8,932 nucleotides of DNA, taken from assembly GCA_900550375.1 (NCBI GenBank), contig URRP01000054.1, positions 1 through 8,932 on the forward strand. Reading direction: 5' to 3'. Shown here piece after piece: positions 1-7,937 of the stretch. The translations under genes and the position numbers were made by a program. Source of the DNA: an uncultured Alistipes sp. Its GTDB lineage: Bacteria; Bacteroidota; Bacteroidia; Bacteroidales; Rikenellaceae. The notes below the pieces were generated by a model. That model was not told the DNA's origin. It ran no database searches and was given only the letters and a program-made list of their open reading frames with translations. Every line of letters starts with the position of its first letter. The first letter of the stretch is position 1.

Positions 1-82
1 CGGGCGACGGCTGCGCTTGTGCCGCAGAGGTACTGCTGAGCAGTACCGCGGCGAGAAGAAGGGGAAGTAGTTTCTGCATCAT
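1..82 (-). CDS. Start of a secreted protein, cut by the left edge
   Basis: Only the first 27 codons are visible. Two ATG codons lie side by side (82-80 and 79-77), and either may be the start. They are followed by a lysine, a leucine/alanine-rich core (LLPLLLAAVLL), and a small-residue stretch SSTSAAQAQ. This is a type I signal peptide with a likely cleavage site after an AxA-like motif near residue 21-23. There is no lipobox cysteine, so the product is probably released into the periplasm or further. The frame stays open to base 1. It lies 185 bases downstream of the discoidin lipoprotein gene, on the same strand. In loci of this kind that position is often taken by a glycoside hydrolase, sulfatase or similar enzyme, but nothing visible identifies the product. 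I see no convincing promoter in the gap before it, so it may be transcribed through from the genes upstream. Confidence 0.6.
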   Translation of the reverse strand, partial: MMQKLLPLLLAAVLLSSTSAAQAQPSP

Positions 83-202
83 GGAATTATTGGTTAAGAA
101 AGTTCGTATTGTAAATATCGACGCGGCGCCGCAGCCGTTCGAGCCGTTGCGGTGAGGCGGAATCCACTGCGTAAACAGATGGAAACATTCGGATTGCAAC
201 TG

Positions 203-256
203 ATTACCGAGCTGCAACCCCGCCGCTTCATGCGGCGGGGTACAGTCTACGGTAAT
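203..256 (-). terminator. Long hairpin after the lipoprotein gene; terminator or RNA processing/stability element
   Basis: The core is a perfect 10-bp GC-rich stem (217-226 with 232-241) with a five-base loop. A second 7-bp stem (203-209, ATTACCG, with 250-256, CGGTAAT) encloses it, with a short 4-pair helix between (211-214 with 243-246, including one G-T pair). The structure begins 11 bases after the lipoprotein stop codon. No T-run follows in the direction of transcription, so it does not fit a classical intrinsic terminator. It could instead protect or process the 3' end of the susCD mRNA and lower expression of the next gene. Confidence 0.5.
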
Positions 257-267
257 TTCGGGACGGA

Positions 268-1584
268 TTATTCTCCGGCATCGATCAAAACGGGTTCGAA
301 TTCGGACACCGATACCAGATTCGTGCGGTTGGACTCGGTCAGCTTCAGCCGCAGGTAGCGGCCCGTACCGAGTACCAGCTCGCTGCGGAAGTCGCCGACT
401 ACCGTCGTGTTGCTTTTGTCTCCGAAGTCGAAGAACTGCGCGGGCATCCATGACTCGCCGTCGTCGGACAGCTCGATCCAACCCGCTTTCAGGTCGGTGA
501 CATAAGTGCCGGTGCGGCGGGTAAGGGTCATGCCGGCGTAGTGGCAGACCTTGCCCAGATCCCAGTCGATGGTCACGGGCAGCACCTTGATATCGCCTTC
601 GCCGCTGTTGTTGTAGCGAGATTCGTACATCGTCGAAGGGAGACCGTCGGTGATCAATTCCGGGCCCGCGTTTGTTTTCCATGAACTGCACGCTACGAGT
701 ATCCAGTTGTTGCGGTCGCTGAAAACGGGGTTGAGCGCGATGTGATAAAGTACCGTATTGTCGTCGCCGATTTGGAATTTGGAGTTGCTTTTCAATTGGA
801 CGGCCAATGTATAGAAGCGGTCGGGAGTGAGCTGCGACTTGTCGATCTCGAAATGGGATACCGCTTCGCGCTTGCCCGCCTCCAGCTGCGCCGGCGTAAA
901 GGAGACGGCGGCGGCCGGAATCGGGAGGTACTTTGTTCCGTGGGCGGCATTGTAGGCGTCGAGTACTTCGTCGCCGTAGACGTATTCGGTCGTGGTCTCC
1001 CATTTGTTGTCGAACTTGACATACGCGGTGAAGTCGAGCGTCGAGGAGGTGCCCAGATCGCATTCCACAACGCCGGCATTTTTGGCCAACACCTCCGTTT
1101 CCAGCATCTTGGGATTGATGAAGATGACGTCGAGTTCCTTGTTTACCGCGGATGCGGAGGAGGAGAGACGCAGCGGAATCACGTAGGAGGTCAGATCGCC
1201 GAGCTGCTTCAGTCCGGTGCAATCGAGCTGCACGGTGAACGCCGTCGAGGGATGGTCGGCGTCGACCGATCCGGCGGTGTTCACCAGCCGGTAACAAGCG
1301 GGATCGAGTGCTGTGTAGGCGGTGCCGTTCGCTTCGTTATAAGCTGCCAGCGCGTCGTCCGACACCCCGATTTCGAGTTTTGAGGGCGTGACGGTATATC
1401 CGCTGCTGAAGGCGCGGAAGGTGTAGTCGCTGGTCTCCTCGACATCGTAGAAATTGGCTGTTTGCAGGTCGTTGTTGAGCAGGTAGACGACCGAATCCAG
1501 CAGATTGTCGTCGCGATGATCCGCTTCGCAGCCGCCGAGCAGCAACGCTCCGGCGATAGGTATGATGAGCTGTTTGAGTTTCAT
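268..1584 (-). CDS. Surface lipoprotein with two DUF1735-like domains and a discoidin (F5/8 type C) domain; probable glycan-binding protein
   Basis: This 438-residue protein has a signal peptide ending in the lipobox LLGGC (lipidated Cys19). An acid-rich stretch follows (EADHRDD), as in Bacteroidota lipoproteins sent to the cell surface. Residues about 30-145 and 165-285 look like two copies of the DUF1735 / BT_3987-like N-terminal domain. The motif AYN-A-GT-Y occurs in both, at about 81-90 and 210-219, which points to an internal duplication. Residues about 293-435 form an F5/8 type C (discoidin) carbohydrate-binding domain, with the typical strand LSDDGESW at 372-379 and an aromatic/basic end (GRYLRLKL). 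No catalytic domain is visible. In susCD operons such third proteins usually act as surface glycan-binding proteins that pass ligand to SusD. The gene starts 21 bases after the susD stop, so the two are probably co-transcribed. The binding role is inferred from domains and position. Confidence 0.85.
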   Translation of the reverse strand: MKLKQLIIPIAGALLLGGCEADHRDDNLLDSVVYLLNNDLQTANFYDVEETSDYTFRAFSSGYTVTPSKLEIGVSDDALAAYNEANGTAYTALDPACYRLVNTAGSVDADHPSTAFTVQLDCTGLKQLGDLTSYVIPLRLSSSASAVNKELDVIFINPKMLETEVLAKNAGVVECDLGTSSTLDFTAYVKFDNKWETTTEYVYGDEVLDAYNAAHGTKYLPIPAAAVSFTPAQLEAGKREAVSHFEIDKSQLTPDRFYTLAVQLKSNSKFQIGDDNTVLYHIALNPVFSDRNNWILVACSSWKTNAGPELITDGLPSTMYESRYNNSGEGDIKVLPVTIDWDLGKVCHYAGMTLTRRTGTYVTDLKAGWIELSDDGESWMPAQFFDFGDKSNTTVVGDFRSELVLGTGRYLRLKLTESNRTNLVSVSEFEPVLIDAGE

Positions 1585-1605
1585 AATTGTTTGAATTGAT
1601 TAGGG

Positions 1606-3486
1606 TTACCAACCGTAGTTCTGCGTGCATTTCACACGGTCCAGCTCCTCCTGTGAGATGGGGAAGAGGTAGCCGCGCTGAGTGAATCTGCGATGGCCGT
1701 CGCGGGCGCTGTCGTGTGCACAAAGCGTGCGCTTCCAGAAATCGCCGTTGGGCTTGTGGTCTTTGGCGTCGACATTCATGCCGTACACGTCGCCGTGTTC
1801 CGTCTCGGCCGTCATCCATGTGCGGATGTCGAAGTAACGGAGGTTCTCGTAGCACAATTCGACGTGACGTTCGCGGCGGATCAGTTCGCGCATCAGCGGC
1901 TGGTTGTTGACCGCCTCGGGATAGACCTCTTCGATATCGGGGACGCCCGCGCGTTTGCGTATCTTGTTCAGATAAACAATGATGTCCGTATTTGCCGGAT
2001 CGTATTCGTTGAGCGCCTCGACGTAGTTGAGCAGAATCTCGGCGTAACGGATGATCGGCCAGTCGAGATACCCCCACGTCGCAACGTCGTATTTATCGCC
2101 GTTGGTGGCCGTGTCGCGCGTATAGTCGATGAACTTGTGGGCCAGATACCCCGTGGCCGTGTAGTTCTGCTGCGTGGCGCCGTATCCCGAATTGCCGCCG
2201 TTGTAGAACTGGATGTCGGCCTTCTTCACGTTGCCGCTGTGCCATGTCATGCCGCTCCAGAAGACATTGATGTAAAAACGCGGTTCGCGGTTCTGGTACA
2301 TCGCGCTGGTATTCGCCAGTTTGTCGCCGTAGATCGGATGCGTGAAGGTCGAGAAACCCGATTCACTGTACCCTGCGTCGGGATCGATGATCGGCTGCGT
2401 CTGGTCGCCGCCTTCATATCCCGTGATCGGGTAGCGGCCGTTTTCCATTGCGAAGGCGTCGACCAGTTTCTGCGTCGGGGCATAACTGCCGTAAGCGCGG
2501 GTTCGAGCGGAACGCGGCGTCGTGGAGACTCCCCAGTTGTAAGCGTTGACCAGATAGGTGAAGATGCGTTCGGTGGTGCCGTTGACCGGACCGACCTTTG
2601 TATAGAGGTCGTGCATACTCGTATAGGGGTCGGTACCGTCGGCACCGATCAGTTCGTAGATGCCCAGATCGATCACATCCTTCGCAGCATGTGCGGCCGC
2701 CTCCCACTTCTTCTCGTCGTAAACGGCAGGGAAGAGCGGATTGCCGTATTTGTCGATCACGTTTTTGTAGAGGTCGTTGCCGTTGAAGAGCTTGCGGGCC
2801 GAGTAGAGCAGCATCCGCGAACGGATCGCCAGTGCGGCGCCTTTGGTGGCGCGGCCGTAATTGGCCGTTTCGCCCGTCCATACGTCGGGCAGGCCCTTGC
2901 TGGTCTCGTACAGTTCGTCCGTTACGTAGTTGATGCACTCCTCCCACGAGTCGCGCTCGCGTTCGTCCAGCCCCTCCTGCGTGAAGTCGGCCGGATCGTC
3001 GCCGATGAGGAAGACGGGTCCGTAGGCGGACATCAGCTGCGAATAGTAGTAGGCGCGCAGGAAGCGGGCTTCGTTGTAGTGGTAGTTCTTGTCGACATCC
3101 GACATTTCGGGGCATTCGAAGACATGCTGCATGAAGTAGTTGGCTTCGCGAATACCTTTATACAGGTTATTGTAGGTCTTGCTGCGGTAGAGATCGTTGC
3201 TCGGATTCCACGAGTCGTAGTTGATGAGCGAATAGTTTCGACCGGTGAATACGATCGACCCGTCGTCGTCGCAGCACGACCATGGCAGAGCCTGACCGCT
3301 TGGGTCGCTGTAATTGGCCTGATAGCCGTAAACGTTGGTCAGATACTGTTCCGTGGTTTTCGCTTTCTGGAAAATCTGCGCCGCGGTCAACGGCTCGTCG
3401 GGTTGCCGGTCGAGGTAGTCGTCGCAGGCGGTGAACGAGACACCGGCGATCAGGATCGACACGAATATTCTCAGTATGCTTTTCAT
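1606..3486 (-). CDS. susD: SusD/RagB family nutrient-binding outer-membrane lipoprotein
   Basis: SusD proteins form a lid over the SusC channel at the cell surface and bind the glycan. From the ATG at 3486 the product has 626 residues, somewhat longer than typical SusD (about 500-600). The signal peptide MKSILRIFVSILIAGVSFTA ends at lipidated Cys21. DDYLDRQPDEPLT follows, which is the standard SusD opening, and the two Asp after the Cys suit a surface lipoprotein export signal. Residues about 22-230 match the SusD-like N-terminal helical region, and about 300-626 the SusD/RagB C-terminal region. The end, with LFPISQEELDRVKCTQNYGW, is the family's hallmark C-terminus. A second ATG two codons upstream (3492) would give 628 residues and is equally possible. 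The frame stays open further up but overlaps the susC end with non-family sequence. The gap from the susC stop is 11-17 bases, so the two genes are translated from one mRNA. The symbol denotes the family, not the starch-system gene. Confidence 0.95.
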   Translation of the reverse strand: MKSILRIFVSILIAGVSFTACDDYLDRQPDEPLTAAQIFQKAKTTEQYLTNVYGYQANYSDPSGQALPWSCCDDDGSIVFTGRNYSLINYDSWNPSNDLYRSKTYNNLYKGIREANYFMQHVFECPEMSDVDKNYHYNEARFLRAYYYSQLMSAYGPVFLIGDDPADFTQEGLDERERDSWEECINYVTDELYETSKGLPDVWTGETANYGRATKGAALAIRSRMLLYSARKLFNGNDLYKNVIDKYGNPLFPAVYDEKKWEAAAHAAKDVIDLGIYELIGADGTDPYTSMHDLYTKVGPVNGTTERIFTYLVNAYNWGVSTTPRSARTRAYGSYAPTQKLVDAFAMENGRYPITGYEGGDQTQPIIDPDAGYSESGFSTFTHPIYGDKLANTSAMYQNREPRFYINVFWSGMTWHSGNVKKADIQFYNGGNSGYGATQQNYTATGYLAHKFIDYTRDTATNGDKYDVATWGYLDWPIIRYAEILLNYVEALNEYDPANTDIIVYLNKIRKRAGVPDIEEVYPEAVNNQPLMRELIRRERHVELCYENLRYFDIRTWMTAETEHGDVYGMNVDAKDHKPNGDFWKRTLCAHDSARDGHRRFTQRGYLFPISQEELDRVKCTQNYGW

Positions 3487-3503
3487 AGTCATTGTCGTTT
3501 GAT

Positions 3504-6500
3504 TTAGAAGCCGATCGTAAGACCGATGTTGATGATGCGGTTGTTGGGATAGTTCGTGGCGCCGGTCTGCAAGTCGGGATCCCACAATTTGAAGGGGCTG
3601 AACGTAAGCAGGTTCACACCCGAAAGATAGATGCGCATATTTTGCATGGCCATCTTCTGGGCGATGCGCTTGGGCAGCGTATAGCCGATTTCGAGGTTTT
3701 TCAGACGCATGTAGCGGCCATTGGCCATCCAGAACGTGGAGCTTTGGTTATTGTTGTTGTTCGTTCCGATGAAGAGGCGCGGATATTTGGCGTCGAGCCG
3801 CTCGGGTGTCCAGTAGTTGTCATAGACGTCGGTGAAGAGGTTGGCTTCTCGGCTGTTGCGGGCGATGAAGCCCTGCGTCTGGTCGGTGCGCGTCGAGAAG
3901 CTGACGTGGCCGACGCCTTGGAAGAAGGCCGAGAAATCAAATGCCTTCCATTGCAGCGAGAATCCGAAACCGTAGACGATCTCTGGAATGTTTGTGTAGC
4001 CGATCGGCTTGACGTCGTTGGGGTCTACTACGCCGTCTCCGTTCAGGTCGAGGTACTTGATATCGCCGGGTTCCACGTCGCCGAACGTCTGCTTTGGCCA
4101 TGCGTCGATGTCGTCCTGATCCCGAAACAGACCGGCGGCGACCAAGCCGAAGGACTGGTAACGAGCTTGTCCCGTGCGGTTCATATAGAGGTATTTCCAG
4201 TCGGGTTGATCCTGATCGACGATCATATTGCGGGCATAGGTGAAGTTACCGCGTACGGTCAGATGAACGTTGTTGCCGATGGGCTGGTGATACTCCAGCG
4301 AAGTGTCGACGCCGCTGTTGCGCATCCGGCCGATGTTCACCCACGGCTGGGTGCTCAGACCGACATATACGGGGATCGTCGACCGTTGCAGGAAGATGCC
4401 TTCGCGCTTCTCTTTGAAATAGTCGACCGAGACCTTCAGCTTGCTGAACAGCGACAGGTCGACGCCCACGTTGAATTTGTGCGCCTCTTCCCATCCGACG
4501 TTAGGGTTCGCCCAGTCGCCGAGCCGCGTGCCGGCGTAGGTCTGGGTGCTCGTGCCGAAGTTGTAGGAGTTGCCCGCAACGACCGTTTCGTTGTAGATGA
4601 AGCGGCGCACGTTGTCGCCCGTGCCGATCCTGTCGTTACCCACGATACCGTAGGAGGCCTTGATCTTCAGCAGATCGACCACGCCCCGCAGCGGCTCGAA
4701 GAATTTCTCGTTGGAGATGACGTAGCCGGCGGCCACCGACGGGAAGAATCCGAACCGTTTGCCCGGCGAGAAGTTCTCCGAACCGTTGTAGCCGAAGTTC
4801 CCTTCGATGAAATAGCGGTTGTCATAATTATAGGTGATACGGCCGGCGATGCCCTGATGCCGGTAGGGAAGGGCCAGTTCGGGCTGCGTCTTGTCGATTC
4901 CCACGTTGTTGCGCTGCGATTGCTGATAGAGGAACAGCGCCGAGAGGTCGTGCTTGCCGAAGGTGCGCGCCCAGTTGATCGACGCCTCCAGATAGACCGA
5001 ACGGTAGCCGTTTTGAGACTCGGCGTAGGTCAGGTTGTCGGCGCCGACGACCGTTTGCGCCAGTTGCAGGTTCCCCTGCTCGTCGCGGCCGCTGGCCATA
5101 TACTGCGGGGGCGTCTTGGTGCGCGCCAGATGGTTGTAGTTCTTGGCGTCGAACGAGCCTTTGACGGTGACGACCAGTCCCTTGGTCACCCAGTCGCCCA
5201 GATCTTGCGTGAGCGAGAAGAGCGACTGCGCCGTGTTGTAGAATTTCTCTCGGTAGCCGGTCTGCGTCAGCAGCACGTAGGGGTTCTCGCCGTTGTTGGC
5301 GCCCGGACCGGGCAGCGAACCGTCGGAATAGACGGCCGGAAAGACGTTGGGCGCCGATTTGACCGCATAGTTCCAGATTCCGGTACCGCCGGTGTTGCTC
5401 GCCGTCGTTCCCGGTTCGTTCTTACGTTCGAAGGTCGTGGCCAGATTGATGTTGAGTTTGGTGTATTTGTGGAGCTGCACCTCGACGTTGGAGCGGAAGT
5501 TGAACTTGCGGTAGAAGACCGAGGTGTTGTACTCCTTCAGGTTGTCGCGGGCGAACAGGCCGTTCTCGTTGTAGAAACCGCCCGAAACGTAATATTTGGC
5601 CGTGCTGCCGCCGCCCGTGACGTTGACGTTGACGCGCTCGTTGAACGAGAGGTCTTTATAAAGGTAATCGACCCAGTCGACGTTGGGATAGAGGTCGGGA
5701 TCGGAGCCGTCGCGGTATTTCTGAATGACTTCGGGCGAGTAGACCTCGCTGCCCGCAGCGGCGTTCCACAGTTCGGCGAACTGCACGGCGTCGAGCATGT
5801 CGGGAACTTTGGTCGGCTGCACCATGCCGGCTTCGAAGCGAATGTTGATCTGAGGTTTGCCGATGACGCCCTCGCGTGTGGTGATGAGGACCACGCCGTT
5901 GGCGCCGCGTACGCCGTAGATGGCCGTCGCAGCGGCGTCTTTGAGGATCGAGAAGTCCTTGATGTCCTCGATATCGACCAGATCCAGATCGCGCTCGATG
6001 CCGTCGACCAGCACCAGCGGTGTGGTGCTGCTGCCGAAGGTCGAGATACCGCGAATCCAGAAGGTCGAGCTGGCGCCCGGTTCGCCCGAACGCTGTACCG
6101 AAATCACACCGGCCAGCTGACCGGCCAGATTATTCGATATGTTGGCCGTCGGCATACGGATGTCGTTGACCGATACCGTGGCGATCGAGCCTACGACGCT
6201 GGCCTTCTTCTGCGTGCCGTACCCCACGACGACCACTTCGTCCAGTTCGTTGCCGGCTGAGAGTTCGATCACCTTGGGAATATCGGTGACGGGAAACTCC
6301 TGCGTCTGATACCCGATGTAGGAGACGGCGATGTAGCCGTAGTGCCCTGTAAAGGTGTAGTCGAACGCCCCGTCGACATTGGTACTCGTACCCAGCGCCG
6401 AATCCTTGACCCAGACCGTCGCGCCGATGATCGGCTCCTTGGTCGCGGCGTCGATCACGTGGCCGACGATGTGGCGTGTCTGCGACTCCTGCTGCGCAGC

Positions 6501-6851
6501 CTCGGCGCGCGGCTGCTCCTGCTTGAGGATGATCGTGTTGTACCGGATCACGTAGCTGATGCCCGTGCCGCGGAGTGCGTCGGCGAGCAGCTCTTCGACA
6601 TTATGTTTCGAGCGGTCGACCTTGACGGCGATGTTGTCGGCCAGATTTCCCTGATAGGAGATTCTGTAAGAGGTTTGCGATTCAATCTGCTGGATCAGCT
6701 CCTTGAGATTGGTCACATTCCCGATACGAATCGTGTTTTGCTGCGCCGTCTGTGCGGCATGGGTAAATACCCCCCCCCACGGGATCTGGAATGTCAGGCA
6801 GAGAAGCAACAATGCCCGGACAAGCCATGAACAGCGAAAATTCTGTTTCAT
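3504..6851 (-). CDS. susC: SusC/RagA family TonB-dependent outer-membrane transporter with N-terminal STN signalling domain
   Basis: This 1115-residue protein is an active importer of oligosaccharides across the outer membrane, powered by TonB. In order it has a signal peptide (about 1-33, cleavage near THA-AQ), an STN domain (about 38-111), and a carboxypeptidase-regulatory-like beta-sandwich (about 127-200, with VIDAATKEPIIGATVWVKDS). Then come the conserved ELDEVVVVGYGTQKK segment (202-216), a plug domain (about 217-325, with PLVLVDGIERD and ILKDAAATAIYGVRGANGVV), and a 22-strand-type barrel to the C-terminal Phe (INIGLTIGF). The STN domain is the key feature. In this family it marks transporters that signal to a FecR anti-sigma factor, and such a gene lies immediately upstream. 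The start at 6851 is the ATG that gives a complete signal peptide. Odd point: codons 25-28 contain a run of nine G (plus-strand C at 6770-6778), discussed as a possible switch. The symbol denotes the family only. Confidence 0.97.
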   Translation of the reverse strand: MKQNFRCSWLVRALLLLCLTFQIPWGGVFTHAAQTAQQNTIRIGNVTNLKELIQQIESQTSYRISYQGNLADNIAVKVDRSKHNVEELLADALRGTGISYVIRYNTIILKQEQPRAEAAQQESQTRHIVGHVIDAATKEPIIGATVWVKDSALGTSTNVDGAFDYTFTGHYGYIAVSYIGYQTQEFPVTDIPKVIELSAGNELDEVVVVGYGTQKKASVVGSIATVSVNDIRMPTANISNNLAGQLAGVISVQRSGEPGASSTFWIRGISTFGSSTTPLVLVDGIERDLDLVDIEDIKDFSILKDAAATAIYGVRGANGVVLITTREGVIGKPQINIRFEAGMVQPTKVPDMLDAVQFAELWNAAAGSEVYSPEVIQKYRDGSDPDLYPNVDWVDYLYKDLSFNERVNVNVTGGGSTAKYYVSGGFYNENGLFARDNLKEYNTSVFYRKFNFRSNVEVQLHKYTKLNINLATTFERKNEPGTTASNTGGTGIWNYAVKSAPNVFPAVYSDGSLPGPGANNGENPYVLLTQTGYREKFYNTAQSLFSLTQDLGDWVTKGLVVTVKGSFDAKNYNHLARTKTPPQYMASGRDEQGNLQLAQTVVGADNLTYAESQNGYRSVYLEASINWARTFGKHDLSALFLYQQSQRNNVGIDKTQPELALPYRHQGIAGRITYNYDNRYFIEGNFGYNGSENFSPGKRFGFFPSVAAGYVISNEKFFEPLRGVVDLLKIKASYGIVGNDRIGTGDNVRRFIYNETVVAGNSYNFGTSTQTYAGTRLGDWANPNVGWEEAHKFNVGVDLSLFSKLKVSVDYFKEKREGIFLQRSTIPVYVGLSTQPWVNIGRMRNSGVDTSLEYHQPIGNNVHLTVRGNFTYARNMIVDQDQPDWKYLYMNRTGQARYQSFGLVAAGLFRDQDDIDAWPKQTFGDVEPGDIKYLDLNGDGVVDPNDVKPIGYTNIPEIVYGFGFSLQWKAFDFSAFFQGVGHVSFSTRTDQTQGFIARNSREANLFTDVYDNYWTPERLDAKYPRLFIGTNNNNNQSSTFWMANGRYMRLKNLEIGYTLPKRIAQKMAMQNMRIYLSGVNLLTFSPFKLWDPDLQTGATNYPNNRIINIGLTIGF
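6770..6778 (-). repeat. Run of nine G in the signal-peptide codons of susC
   Basis: The coding strand reads TGG GGG GGG G-TA (W25 G26 G27 V28), giving G9. With nine G the reading frame is intact. Reading the shifted frames by eye, ten G ends at a TGA about 30 codons later and eight G ends at a TGA about 20 codons later. Both stops lie before or within the start of the STN domain. It is the longest single-base run I noticed in any gene of the window. Confidence 0.9.
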
Positions 6852-6935
6852 AGACGAATGGTTTAGGTTAGATTGATTGGGTGAGTTGCGGGCTCCGGCA
6901 TCCGGCCGGTGTCTGCTCTTTTCTTTCTCGGTCGT
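6852..6935 (-). promoter_or_regulatory. 84-base leader between fecR-type gene and susC; probable site of sigma-dependent control
   Basis: I find no TAnnTTTG box on the minus strand in this gap, so no housekeeping-type promoter for susC is visible. A small GC hairpin (6895-6899 with 6905-6909) is present without a T-run after it. The regulatory logic of the locus predicts an ECF-dependent promoter here or read-through from the anti-sigma gene. I cannot point to the exact boxes. Confidence 0.3.
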
Positions 6936-7904
6936 TTATTTATAGATGGTAATTTTGGCGTCGTTTTGAGAGAAGCGGGTGTCGGTCGCGAGCGTCAGGA
7001 TTTCGAGGATGTGCCGTAGCGGCATATTGAAGTCGAGCGTGCCGGTGAAGAGAATCTCTCCGAGCGCTTCGCGGCCGAAGGCGATGTCGCAGTGGTAGTG
7101 GGTGCCGACGCTCTTGGCGATTTGCGACAGCCGGACGTATTGAAACGAACGCAGCTGCGCGTTGAGTTCCGCATCGACGTTGACTTCGCGCAGCGTCAGC
7201 GTCTGTTTGGCAGGGTTGTACGAAATCTTCTGTCCGGGACTCAGCGTCACCATCCGCTCTCCGGCATGGAAATCGACGACGCCTTCGACCAACACCGTTT
7301 CGATGTCGGAGCAGTCGAGGTAGGCTTTCATATTGAATTTCGTCCCTCGCACGACGGCTCGGGCGTCCTGTCTGGTTGCCACGGTGAACGGGGCGTCGGC
7401 TTTTTTACGGATGTTGAAAAAAGCCTCTCCGGCCAGATGCACCGTGCGGCCTTCGCTGCCGAAATCGGAGGCGTAGCGCAATTGCGAATGCGGCATGAGG
7501 CGTACGCTCGAACTGTCGGAGAGGAGGATCGTGCAGGCCTGCTCTTCGGCTGTGACCGTGCAGGTGCGGTCGTCGGCCGCCCGATGGGAGGAGAACAGTG
7601 CACCCGCGGTGAGAAGCCCTACGGCAAAGACGGCCGCATAGCGGACGAACGTGCGCAGGCGCAGCGTTTGCGTTTGGCGCTTGCGGGACTCGATGCGCCG
7701 CCGCAGTGCCTGCCATGCATAGTTGGGATCGACTGCGGCTGCGACCGACAGGCGTTCGCCCGTGAACAGGACGAAATAGAGTCGTTCCAGACGGAGGCGG
7801 TTCTGCACGGAGGCGTCGTACCACTGTTCGATTTGCGTTGAAGTCGAGGCGTCGAGTTTGCCCTCCAGAAACTCGATCAGCAGCGTATCGTCGATTTCGA
7901 TCAT
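6936..7904 (-). CDS. FecR-type transmembrane anti-sigma factor
   Basis: It holds the ECF sigma factor inactive at the inner membrane and receives a signal from the outer-membrane transporter. The product has 322 residues from the ATG at 7904 (a TTG two codons upstream is less likely). Residues 1-80 are the cytoplasmic sigma-binding part (LLIEFLEGKLDAS, then QIEQWYDAS). One membrane helix lies at about 86-106 (TFVRYAAVFAVGLLTAGALFS). The periplasmic FecR domain covers about 115-225, with the family signatures VHLAGEAFFNIRKKADAPFTV and RGTKFNMKAY followed by VLVEGVVDF. The C-terminal DUF4974-like domain is at about 253-320 (LSQIAKSVGTHYHCDIAF, then FTGTLDFNMPLRHILEIL). It resembles the STN fold and in this family meets the transporter's STN domain. 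It lies between the sigma gene (99 bases upstream) and susC (84 bases downstream), the standard order for this signalling module. Length and domain order are normal. Confidence 0.93.
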   Translation of the reverse strand: MIEIDDTLLIEFLEGKLDASTSTQIEQWYDASVQNRLRLERLYFVLFTGERLSVAAAVDPNYAWQALRRRIESRKRQTQTLRLRTFVRYAAVFAVGLLTAGALFSSHRAADDRTCTVTAEEQACTILLSDSSSVRLMPHSQLRYASDFGSEGRTVHLAGEAFFNIRKKADAPFTVATRQDARAVVRGTKFNMKAYLDCSDIETVLVEGVVDFHAGERMVTLSPGQKISYNPAKQTLTLREVNVDAELNAQLRSFQYVRLSQIAKSVGTHYHCDIAFGREALGEILFTGTLDFNMPLRHILEILTLATDTRFSQNDAKITIYK

Positions 7905-7937
7905 AGACAATTGGGTTTTATACTAATACGACTGGGC

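Noticed and set aside
1693..3507. Long plus-strand open frame antisense to susD
   Set aside because: Same shadow effect. It has no domain or signal peptide, and the susD frame is unmistakable.
3487..3585. Upstream extension of the susD frame
   Set aside because: It would place non-family sequence before a normal lipoprotein signal peptide and overlap the end of susC. Starts at 3486 or 3492 fit better.
3492..6260. Very long open frame on the plus strand, antisense to susC (over 900 codons)
   Set aside because: It exactly mirrors the susC codons, has arginine/valine-rich composition with no recognisable domain, and is explained by the scarcity of stops opposite a GC-rich gene.
6895..6909. CCGGC/GCCGG hairpin before susC as a terminator
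   Set aside because: It has only five pairs and no T-run after it, so it is too weak to claim.
7905..7910. TTG start two codons upstream for the anti-sigma gene
   Set aside because: The ATG at 7904 is a normal start and gives a typical N-terminus.
7924..7933. TAATACGACT, identical to the first ten bases of the phage T7 promoter
   Set aside because: The rest of the T7 consensus is absent, and it lies antisense within a gap. It is a chance match.
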